From Trichaptum fuscoviolaceum (taxonomy: Eukaryota > Basidiomycota > Agaricomycetes > Hymenochaetales > Trichaptaceae), in the NCBI GenBank assembly GCA_910574455.1, contig CAJSYZ010000011.1, positions 1,364,001-1,428,000 on the forward strand: a stretch of 64,000 nucleotides of DNA, given 5' to 3'. The notes below the pieces were generated by a model. That model searched no databases, had not been told where the DNA came from, and saw nothing but the letters and a program-made list of their open reading frames with translations. The position numbers were made by a program, and so were the translations under genes. This document shows positions 36,055 to 45,531 of the stretch, one piece after another (positions within the stretch are counted from its first letter, which is position 1; every line of letters starts with the position of its first letter).

Positions 36055-36740
36055 TGAGGTTCAAAGGTCGAATGGAAGGTAGTGTCGAGCAGACACCACT
36101 CGAGTCAAATGGTGCAGATAGTGACGAAGCAGAGAGCCTGAATGGCTGGAACGCGATGGGCGAAGTATAAGCGGAGTTGAAGTGGTTGGAGAGCTGTAAA
36201 TGGCTGATGAGTTTGTCGTTGCGAAGTTCCTTGGAAGTAATAAGACGTGAGCAAAGAGAAACAAGAGAAAAGAATAGCACATACCATGTCAGGTTACCCG
36301 ATCACTGGCATCCCAAGCCATGGCAAGTACTAGCACTTGACTTGGTAGCTGGTAATATCACTGACATATGGGGTTGTCCTTTGAGTGGCTTCTCATCGGA
36401 CGAATAAAGATCTCCAATGGCGTCGGTTTCCGCAAAGATACTTATAATCCCATCGGTCTGGGATTAATCTTCGGTTGGGTCGCAGTCAGGTGGGCTGTAG
36501 GAGAGCTCCGGTTCTCCAGTTGACATAGCGCACCCGACAACTATCTGCATCTCGAGAATGATGTATGCGAGGTATACCTCATCGACCTTGCTTGCTGAAC
36601 GAAACTGAAGTTGTTGGCGTCGGCATCCCAGTTGGCGCTGCTCAAGCGCACACCGTGTTTGAGATAAGCAAGACTTTCCGATATCGAAGTGTGAACATCT
36701 TTGGAAACGAGCGGAGGGAAATCGTGATCATCGCTGCTGC
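36055..36740 (-). repeat. Diverged third copy of the repeat-borne sequence
   Basis: The stretch around 36286-36560 aligns in the same orientation with 31795-32060. Examples are ATGTCAG(G/A)TTACCCG, GGCGTCGGTTTCCG, ATCCCATCGGTCTGGGATT and a related GTAGGAGA segment. It lies inside the foldback element, so the element carries a relative of the DNA into which it later inserted. Confidence 0.7.
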
Positions 36741-36769
36741 TGTCGTGAGTGAGGTCTGAGGTTCGGGTA

Positions 36770-37233
36770 TACGGAGGGTTGGATTTGGATACACCGAGGG
36801 GTCAAAAATAGATTCTCACGAGGGTCACATACATATACTTTACGGTGGTCAGATAATGGTGCTATGAGGGGTCAGAAATCAATACTCCAGGGGTTGGATT
36901 TACATACTTTTGAGAGGTTGAATTTACATACTTTTGAGAGGTTGAATTTGCATACTTTGAGAGGTTGAATTTAGATATTTTGAAGGGTTGGAATTGGATA
37001 CTATTAAGGGTCAGAAATGTATACATTGGAGGGTTGGATTCTTGTAAATGCCGGGGTTGGATTTAGATAACTCAAATTGTCAGATATTGATTCTCAAATT
37101 GTCAGATATTATTTCGCAAGTTGTCCGATATTACTTTTAAGATGTTGGCAATAGCCGTTATAATTGTCAGATTTATGTATTATAAGGGGTTGGATTTATA
37201 TAAGTCGATGTGTCAGATTATGATAAAACGCGG
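36770..37233 (-). repeat. Right arm: degenerate short tandem repeats
   Basis: Units such as GGGTTGGATTTAGATA and GGGTCAGATA, including a near-perfect 27-bp triplicate at about 36900-36985 (GAGAGGTTGAATTT(A/G)CATAC). These are the reverse complement of the left-arm motifs. Confidence 0.82.
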
Positions 37234-37272
37234 GTCAGATAGGTACATTGAGGTGCTGAAATCCTATCTTGC

Positions 37273-37281
37273 CATTTAGTA
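37273..37281. repeat. Target-site duplication, right
   Basis: CATTTAGTA immediately right of the element terminus, identical to 32963-32971. Confidence 0.85.
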
Positions 37282-37354
37282 ACAAGTTTGACTTTACTCC
37301 GACTCGGAAGCCTTGAATTGGGACCTCCAAATTATTGTATCTTACCTCAACACT

Positions 37355-37585
37355 ATGTCTTCTACGACCGTTGCCGGCAACTCTTCTGACTCTTCTCATG
37401 ACAAAGAGACTCAAGCAGATCTTGTCGGCGGCCCTTTTGCTGTTATTGAATCTGATCCTGGTCAGTGTGCTCAAGAACACCGTCGATATCGAGATAAAGA
37501 ATAATGAATGGCTTGGCAAGGCGTATTCACGACACTCATTTGCAAGATTGGACGTTCAAGTAGTAGAAGCTTTCGACTGCCACTA
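37355..37585 (+). pseudogene. Truncated duplicate of the UCH37 gene 5' end
   Basis: Exon 1 (37355-37460, 106 nt) is the same length as exon 1 of the gene at 48916-50542 and differs from it at about nine positions. It encodes the start MSSTTVAG and the segment PFAVIESDPG. A 60-nt GT-AG intron follows, then the first ~65 nt of exon 2. About nine bases are lost near 37553, and homology ends near 37585, before the Cys-containing part. The sequence is not able to encode a deubiquitinase. The foldback element sits 73 bp upstream of its ATG. Confidence 0.88.
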
Positions 37586-37691
37586 AGAATTTATCCCTTT
37601 TATTGAAATGGTTTATCTTTTTTATCGTACAACGCCATCAATATTTCAGGTGCGCTTCGAACAGCTTAGTACCTACGACATCTATCTCTAC

Positions 37692-39727
37692 TTACAACTC
37701 GCCAGAGCAAATTCCCTCGACCCAAGAGGTCTCTTTGCCGACAGTTGTCAAATTCTCGTGGCCGTCCGCGGTAATCAATATGACGTCCTCAATCCGCACA
37801 CCACCTACGGCTTCGTAGCGTTTGAGCACTTCGTGGTCAATATGTCTAGAAGACCGGACTGGAGCTAGGAGATGTTGATGGAAGTAAATTCCAGGCTCGA
37901 CGGTCTAATATTGTAGCGCAGAAGTATCTTCTGTCAGAATAGTTCTTCAAGAGAATGAAACGTGGCGTTTACTCACAACCACCATGTTTCGTTCTAACGG
38001 AAGCCTCAGCCTGAGGTACGTGTAAAACTCTGGACAACCAAGCTCAACTCCTTTCGTAATAGTGTTATTTACCGCGGGCTTGCTTGCGCTTGGTACGTCG
38101 TGTACATCGAGTCCTAAGCTATGGCCGACGCCATGGGGGAAGAAGGCGGCGGTTTCACCAGATGCAAGTATCGCCTCCTCAGAATTCCATGAGCCAGATC
38201 CTGGTGAGTTGGGCGATAGGAAAATGCCGAGCTTTTGGAATCCTTTAACCAGAGTTCGATGGCAAATTAGTTGCACGGCATCCCAGTGAAGGCCAGGTTT
38301 AATGATTTCGAGTGATTCCTATACAGAAGTTTACCAGTTAATACATTTCGTCGATGAATTTCAATTCCATACTTTTTGCATCTCCAAAACGAGTTCGTAA
38401 ATTGCCCGTGCTTCGGGTGTAAACTTGCCTCCGTTACCCACAGGCATTGTCCGCGTAACTGAAATGCAGAATTAGTCTAAGGAGAAGACATTGAAGCTGT
38501 CGCCCTTACTGTCACTCGCATAACATGACCATTCACATCCAGCGTCGATGAGGAGCACTTGTGGGTTAAAGTCTTTCGCTTGTCCGGTAACGAGAGAGCG
38601 GTTGTTAAGATGGTCATGTTGTCCGACGGGACCCCAGGCAAATTCTTTATCATTGCAGCAATAGTGCAATGTTGCTGCTCGGGTTGATGCAGCCACTATA
38701 GGCAGATAAGCCTGCTGGTCCGCTCTGTCAAAGATCATGAGCTTGAACTTGGTAATGGTAATGGAGGATGGAAGTTCTTCCGAGTGGCATTTAGACACTT
38801 AATTGTTGGAACTCACCCTTCGCGTCTGCAAGAAGCAACGAACACGGCCTCCGCCTCTGCCTCCTTCTCAATGAGCCATTCTCCGGGCAGGAGGGGACGT
38901 TTGATTCCTGCTCCTGGTCCCCGGGTGATAAGACCCTTGACAGCTTGGCCAAGCAGTCGCATCACAACCTCATGAGCACGCGAACTGATTTCATTTGCCT
39001 TCCGTATCTGCGTGATCTCGTATTCTGTTTTGATGAGCCGAGCGCGATGCAGAGCCGCGAGCAAGTACGCGTCGGATACGGAGCTTGCCAGCTGCGTATA
39101 CTCGTCGCCCAGCACAGGGAACAGGGGCGAACCTCTCGGTAGAGTATGGAAGATGGCGTCCGGAAAGGCTTTGTTGAGCTTCCCGATGGCTTCTTTGAGA
39201 GCTGGAACGTACGCAACACGCGTCTCTCCGAAGAGACTTGCTGCCTCTTCTACTGTTGGCGGTGGGACACTCCACATCAGATCCGCTGGTTCTACCTCCG
39301 GGATGAAGAGCTCAACAGATGGTGAAGAGGCGAGAGACGTTCCACTCTGGTAGGTTAGAAGGAGGTAGGACCCAGGTACTTGACATCCTGAGAGATAATA
39401 GAAATTTGATTCCTAAGGAGCTTCAGTAGAACGTCTAACCAGATCGGAGAACGCAAACCTGGCGGAATGGCATTTCACGATCTGTATCATTTCGGTACGG
39501 AGTGACACCGCCCGCCAAAAAAACAATTTGGGTCTACATCGGTCAAATATAAGGACCTTGATAATGCATATGATGAGCCTGTTTGCACCTTGGCTTTCTC
39601 TGCATCGGGAAGCAGCTCCACGAGCTTTTCGAAGGTCTTCAAGACATGTGAGGTTACTATTCATTGCTGTAAGTCAGATTCTCAGCATCGTACGCTGCAA
39701 TAGTGCGTAGTTACTGGGCAAGGCCAT
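37692..39727 (-). CDS. Prolidase-type Xaa-Pro peptidase (M24B)
   Basis: Binuclear-metal peptidase releasing amino acids N-terminal to proline. Eight exons (39727-39715, 39656-39589, 39533-39459, 39412-38817, 38724-38510, 38458-38373, 38318-37977, 37904-37692) give 535 aa. The first coding exon is only 13 nt (MALP). The N-terminal domain reads PYRNDTDREMPFRQ then NFYYLSGCQVPGSYLLL, as in fungal PEPP-type enzymes. All five metal ligands are visible: Asp in LIDAGCEW, Asp in ASDITRTM, His in FPHGVGHSLGLDVHD, Glu in TVEPGIYF and Glu in RIEDV. The pita-bread fold domain is complete. It is divergent from RRP42, sharing a 124-bp intergenic region. Confidence 0.93.
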
Positions 39728-39851
39728 CGTATGAATGCTTTGAGTCCTCTGTGATGATGGTAGGTGATGACTATGATATAGTCACTTGCGCATACTATGT
39801 AGTTAGACGCGTGCTCAAGTCGCCAAACTTTACTTTCCAATCTCGACCACC
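39728..39851. promoter_or_regulatory. Short divergent promoter, prolidase / RRP42
   Basis: Only 124 bp separate the two start codons, so both 5' UTRs and core promoters must overlap or be very short. No TATA box is evident. Confidence 0.6.
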
Positions 39852-41063
39852 ATGGCATCTTCGTCGAAGTCAGAGCAATCGTATATCTTATCATCTTTTC
39901 ATGCAAGTCCACCTCTTCGCGCTGACGGACGCGCCCTTCATGAGTATCGGCCAATTGCTCTAGAAACCCAGGTGGCTCCGCTTGCAAATGGAAGCGCAAA
40001 AGTAAACATTGGAGGAGGTAGTTTTGTGGGTGTGGGAGGTAGTCTTCCTGGGACAGAAGTGCTTGCCGCCGTGAAGCTTGAAGTCGAAGATATCGTGACA
40101 GGGAAGGGAGTAGAGGGAGGCCGGCTGGTGTGTACTGTTTCTTGGTTCGTCTTGCAGCACTGCAAATTTTGCCAGAAATTTCAACACTTACACCAATCTC
40201 ATCTTTTCTCAATGTAATTATCATATTTAGCTCACCCTCAGCGTATCCAAACTTAAACAACAATGCTTTGGATGACCTGCAATTTGATTTAACCGCTGTT
40301 GTACAAGAGTCTCTGACGCATTCTTCGCTGCGCCCAAAAAACCTCACAATACTACCTGGCAAGAAATCTTGGCTTCTGCACCTTGATCTTGTGGTTCTCT
40401 CCGACAACGGGAACATCTACGATGCGCTCTTTCTAGCTGCTGCTGCTTCACTGCGTGATACTCGTGTTCCTAGAACGCGATCCATTGAGTATCGCGCACG
40501 GAAGGATGGATCGGCGGTATCTGACCGCCTAGCCACGGACGTCTCGATGGGGGGTGATGGTCGAAGTGGATTGGACACTCGGGAGACAAGGCAGGCTACT
40601 GACTTTGAACTTGCGGACTATTGGGATGAAGGCGAGCCATTGGCATGTGATGGTACATGGCCGGTTCCTGTCACTCTGAACATTGTGAGTTGGAAACAAG
40701 TTGTATTTATTCTATCCACTTTCTAAGATGAAATTGCAGGTATCTCCCGTCCACTACTTAGATGCTACTTCATTAGAAGAAGACGCGACTCCCCTTCGGC
40801 TTCTACTCCTATTTTCTTATTACAAAAACGCAACAAAGCTACAGGGAATGCGCCTTCTTGGGCCGGGAGAAGCAAATGTAGCTGCGTTTGCTCCCCTCCT
40901 TAGGGTGAGAGGGAATTTATCCTCCTTTAAGCCCCCAAATGTACTGACGGTCTAACAGCAGGGTGAAACTTACGCTCGTGAGCTTAAAGCGGCTTTTGAG
41001 GGGAAGCTTGAGACAGAGTTGAACAAGAGATATCGAAAGCAACAGGGACTCAAAAGTCGATGA
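39852..41063 (+). CDS. RRP42: Exosome core subunit Rrp42 (RNase PH family)
   Basis: Non-catalytic RNase PH-like ring subunit of the RNA exosome, needed for rRNA processing and RNA decay (family knowledge). Exons 39852-40144, 40231-40684, 40740-40904 and 40959-41063 give 338 aa. The start region SYILSSFHASPPLRADGRAL and ETQVAPLANGSAKVNIGGGS are typical of Rrp42/EXOSC7. SPSAYPNLNNNALDDLQ, GKKSWLLHLDLVVLSDNGN and YDALFLAAAASL follow. The tail is basic (LNKRYRKQQGLKSR). No catalytic Asp/Arg set is expected in this subunit. Confidence 0.92.
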
Positions 41064-41478
41064 AGACGCGATGGCTTCCCTTCCGATTACTGTCACTTCG
41101 AAGAACAGGCAATCACGCGGCCTTCTGGCCCATTTAATCACCTCAAGTGTCTATGAGGTCGAGCGTAGATGTCCATCAGTCATTCTTGTTGGCAGATTCT
41201 CACAGCCTCGTAAGCTGCTGCTCGAGAGATGTTCGTATCATGCTCCCACAGATCACATAACAACACTTTATTTAACCTAGGTTGCAGTGACTGAACTAGT
41301 ATCTTTTATCGTGTATATATGTATTTCTGGTACTTATGCATCCGCCGGCATTCGGCATTCCCATCATGTGTGGTGCCCGGGTGCAATGCACCGTACGCAT
41401 AAAGCCCGGCTGCTAGAGGCTCTACTATCTACTTGCAAGTACCCCTTTGTTCACTTGCATCGAAAGTCTGCTACTATT
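41064..41478. other. Intergenic region
   Basis: About 415 bp between RRP42 and the C45 gene, in tandem. A CATAAAGCCC stretch near 41398 may act as a weak TATA element. No gene seen. Confidence 0.4.
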
Positions 41479-42711
41479 ATGGCTGACTTACTCGTTCCAC
41501 GTGTGGACCTGAGTGGATCTTCATACGAGGTACGTGAAACACAGAAAACATACGATTTTGCATTAATAAATGCTCACCCAAGTAATCTTACGAATACATA
41601 TAGGTCGGCCTGCAACACGGCACATTGCTTCGCAAGCAGATAATTAATCAACTTGCTGTTTATCGGATCATATTCAAGAGATCAGCAAATCTCGAATGGG
41701 CCCAAGTGATTGAATACGCAAAGACATATCGGTCGACCATAGAGCGGCTTGCTCCGGATCTTTATAACGAAATAGAGGGCATTGCCGCAGGCGCTGGGGA
41801 CGAAGTGGATTTGCTTGACATCGTGGCCCTGAACGCACGCAGCGAAATAGCATTGGGAACATTTGAAGATGGATGTACCAGTCTCGCTTGGACCATCAAG
41901 TCCGAAGATGCATCCCAACATCAGTTTCTCTGTCAAAACTGGGATTGGACTCCGGCAGTCGGGAAGAACCTAGCGATGGTTTCAATCACCAAGCCAGGAA
42001 AACCTAAGATCTGGATGGTCATAGAGGTATGGTGCTAAAGTGCACGAGAAAACATTTGAAGTTGTGTTGAAGTTTGGTTGTCCAAAATAGCCCGGTATCG
42101 TAGGCAAGATCGGATTCAATAGCTCTTCATTAGGCGTTTGTTTGAACGCCATCCGCGCTCGCCCGACGAAGACTGATCTTCTCCCCATCCACCTGCTGTT
42201 ACGCATTGCACTCGAGTGTGCATCTATTGAGGAGGCGATTACTACCTTCGAGAAGCTCGGGGGAGCAGCGTCGAGCCAGCACATTCTCATCGCAGACTCG
42301 AGCTCAGGCAGTCGCGGTCTCGAGGTCTCCCCAGTCGGTAGTAAATACCTCAAGCCGGACAACCTAGGTATCCTCGTGCACACCAACCACTTCCTCGAGA
42401 ACAAGTTAGTCGAGGAACCACCGTGGCTATCCGGCTCGGGGCCGCGCTGTACTCGTGCCAGGGTTCTTTGTGAGAACTTGCTGAAGGAATTGGATGCAAG
42501 CAAAGTCTCGCCCCAGCTCCTTCGTCAACGAGTCTTCTCGGACACAAGCGGTGACCCCGAAGGTATCTGTGCGAACAAGGGGAGTCTATTCGAAACGCTC
42601 TTCAATATTGTCATGCGCTTCGAACAAGGTAAGGAGCCGTCTGCTGAGGTGGTTTTTGGCAGGCCAGGGACGGAAAACGCCAGTCCGGTAATGCACATGC
42701 CCTGGGAGTGA
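41479..42711 (+). CDS. Peptidase C45 / acyl-CoA:6-APA acyltransferase-like protein
   Basis: Ntn-hydrolase-fold protein related to isopenicillin N acyltransferase. Exons 41479-41529, 41604-42026 and 42091-42711 give 364 aa. The autocatalytic nucleophile is visible as EDGCTSLAW (Cys about residue 108), preceded by LLDIVALNARSE and followed by FLCQNWDW. GKIGFNSSSLGVCLNAI is also typical. In this family the precursor cleaves itself before the Cys. Most fungal members are not penicillin enzymes; proposed roles include amide or lipopeptide hydrolysis. No beta-lactam pathway genes are present nearby, so a penicillin role is not supported. Confidence 0.9.
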
Positions 42712-45531
42712 TGTCTTCATAAAGTCCAATCATCAATGTACAAAACTTTCCGAATGACCATGTAACCATACTGTATGTCAAAGTGACCTTTCCTTTTGCT
42801 AGTTCTCCCTCTCGGAAACGGAAAGAAGCAATCCAAGGTAGTAGAACGACCCGATGAAAAGGACTAAGTTGCGACGTTCGTTTGAACCTGTTTAGTTATA
42901 CAAATTGAACGGAGAACAACCGAGACTTGGTCGGAATTACGCTTCCGGTACGCTTGTAGAATCTTCATGCTGAAATGTATAAAGGGTCAAAGTAATGCTT
43001 TCCATACAAAGAAATGAAAGAAGTGCGCCCACTTGAAAGGTGCAGGCCAGGCTCCCTGATGTAGACAATTCATGCAGGTACAAAATTGCCTTGCTTGCAT
43101 TTTGCACTGAGAAAGAAGTTCGGTAGAACGCTGTAGGTTTTTCAACAGGATGACCAGTCTCGCGGACCGAAGACAAACCAAAAAGGTGGATTTGGTACGA
43201 AAGGAGACGGAAAGCATTAGATCGTTGGAGCATTGACTATTAATGTAACGCCATAGGCATAAGCATCGAGTACATGGATTCGAGGCTCAAGGAATATATT
43301 CATAGGTTATATCCTAGACCAATTTTTGAGTGAGTGCATCTGAAAGAGAAAGAATTATTGTGTCTCTTGAGATACTGAGAACGAGGTATAAAAAGACGCA
43401 CATTTCATTCAAGAATGTTTACTTTTCCGTTGGTTATGTCTAGACGCTGTTTCACCGGCAGATGTCATTCTCATCCCTGGCATCTAATTCATACTGCTTT
43501 GTTGCGCTCGCAAATGTTCCTAGACGCGGGACCCTGTTGATGGTAAAAAGGTGTCAAATGCCATTGGACTGGTATGCTTCTGATAGAGTGCATGGAATCC
43601 CTTCGCGAGAGCATGTTCCACGAAGCTAAGACCAATACCACTCGCAGCATCTTAATTATCGAGGTCCACAGCGATTTGTAGCTTATCCGAATGATTCGAG
43701 GGCCCAACCCACTTACGACCGGTGGGTAGAAATGGACGAACAGGTTCCAGTCGCAAAGGTTATGAGTGCATTGGCACTAACGGGAGGGCCCTTCATGTAT
43801 ACTGTTTGTTTTTAGCATAGACAATGAAGACTCGCCGGCTTTTCCAATTCTTGTTGATGGACGGTGGACGGAAGGAAGAGAAGAACTCCTCAGGCACAAC
43901 TTGAACGTATCTCAGGCAGTTGTCACGTGATCGTGTTGATGACGCGTCGCGACGCGTTCCGAGTCAACTCTCCTTCGAGGTCCCTTCAAGTTTATCAGTT
44001 CAAGTCAAGCATCTAGTTGCGACCACTTTCGCAATACACGATGCCTCAACCTAGTGTGTCTATGAACGTCTCTAATACGAAAAAGGTGTTGGCGATGACT
44101 CGGACAGCTGTTCCTAGCTCTGGGTCAACGCAAACTGCCTAATGTTACTGAAGGACAGCTAACTCAGGCCCAGAAAAATAGTAGATATGTCTCTACGCCA
44201 TCATTGCCTTGCAATCTGCGTGTTGGGATACTCTGGGTGTCCTGCATTGCTCCGTTCTCTGGCAAGTGACCTCACAACTACTTTTTATCAGCCTGCGCCC
44301 TGAAGTCTTTTTCCATCAAGCTTGGATGCAGAGCGCTTGCTGCAGTGGACGTCAGTGACCACCTTGCACTTGCGGAAAGTCCGAACTGCGGCGTGCCCTG
44401 ACTTGGAAACCGTCAGTGGCTCATCCTCGGTGCCTTTTCATTTCGGGCCTGCCAACAGCTGCAGAGTGCTAGTCTTTCAAGGGTTTAATCATAAGCGACA
44501 AGCGAGAACGGTTCGAACGTCTGCCTTCTTTGATGGCAAGCTGACTGAAACTCAACGGAAATTGGAGAAGATGATGATGATATATTGGTGTGTGCCGTCG
44601 CGCATTTTTATCTTTGACATGACGCCCGAAAAAAGAGTACGCAAGATAATCCATCAAGCATAATGCGTACCTCACTGTTATCTTCGCTTCTTATCGTGCT
44701 TAATATGACGCTGTCATCGGACATTGACCCTTTCGTTCAGTTGGCTTCCATGGTAGCAGAGAAAACGGAGCACTTCAGAGTTTACTTTGCCTCGCAGACA
44801 ATCTCTCTCACACTGGCAGCCAAGAGTATCTACGACAACAACAGCGCCTATCCCACGAGAAACCAAGATAATTGCTGCGGGAGATTTACGAGTGATCTCA
44901 ATGGCTTCTGCTGGTTGCGAAGGGGGTCAAATAGACTACATCCAAGAAGATAGCATGTTATGTTGGTACTTCTGACACCGCCTCTTTTTTGCTGCATGCT
45001 CTACTCAAATTCATACAACAACTGTCCCAATAACAATCCAATTTGAAAGACATATGCGTAAAGCCTGAATTTGTAAAGCAAAACATCACCATCAACCTCA
45101 AAAGCTTCTTCTGAATTCAAATGCAAGAATGCTTGGGGTGCCAGCGGTCCGCCGTTTTTTGGCGCCTACATAATATAACGTTTCTATTTTAGGATATTAT
45201 CACGAAAGCGGGACGGAGACTTCAGAGCCTCAACATTTATGGTGTGCAATGTCTTTTACCCTCCTACGACGACGACGAAGCGACTGAGCTCATCGTAAGC
45301 ATCGCCTAGCGTCGAGGTCATCTGCGACTGATCGTATAACTTATATCTCACTTCGCCAATCGTTACACTTCGGCTTCGGGTACTGTAGACTGGCTCTTCG
45401 ACCAATTTTTACGCTCATTACTTCACCGCTTGCTGCTTTCTTCAATCTCTCTCTCTCATACCTGGCCCGTGCAACATCTGCATCCGCCTATTCTACGGTA
45501 TAATCCCATCAAAACTGGCTGAAAACGCGCG
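42712..45531. other. Gene-poor 2.8-kb intergenic region
   Basis: No frame here has family resemblance or convincing splice partners. Visible sites are a TATAAAAAG box near 43387, a CACGTG at 43924-43929 and the ACGCGT palindrome at 43942-43957. The last part should include the promoter of the 45532 gene. A missed lineage-specific gene or noncoding RNA cannot be ruled out. Confidence 0.5.
43942..43957. promoter_or_regulatory. 16-bp perfect palindrome with two MCB-type ACGCGT sites
   Basis: ACGCGTCGCGACGCGT is its own reverse complement and holds two ACGCGT boxes 10 bp apart (one helical turn). A CACGTG E-box lies 12 bp upstream. In fungi ACGCGT is bound by Mbp1/Swi6-type G1/S factors (family knowledge). 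No gene start lies close by. Confidence 0.55.

Larger units (their letters stand above)
32972..37272. mobile_element. 4.3-kb foldback/MULE-like element, non-autonomous
   Basis: Bounded by 39-bp terminal inverted repeats (32972-33010 and the reverse complement of 37234-37272) that differ at two positions (1 and 5), and by 9-bp direct duplications CATTTAGTA. Inside each terminus is an arm of ~450-500 bp built from degenerate short repeats, inverted relative to each other. The core (about 33470-36770) has no recognisable transposase; all its frames are short. It includes palindromic GC-rich sequence near 33640-33720 and a diverged copy of the repeat-borne ORF. The homologous locus near 50.6 kb lacks the element, giving an empty-site comparison. 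The 9-bp duplication and long structured arms fit Mutator-like or foldback elements; superfamily assignment is inference. Confidence 0.82.

Noticed and set aside
41479..42711. Penicillin biosynthesis gene
   Set aside because: The enzyme is of the C45 family, but no ACV synthetase or isopenicillin N synthase genes are nearby, and C45 members are widespread in fungi that make no beta-lactams.
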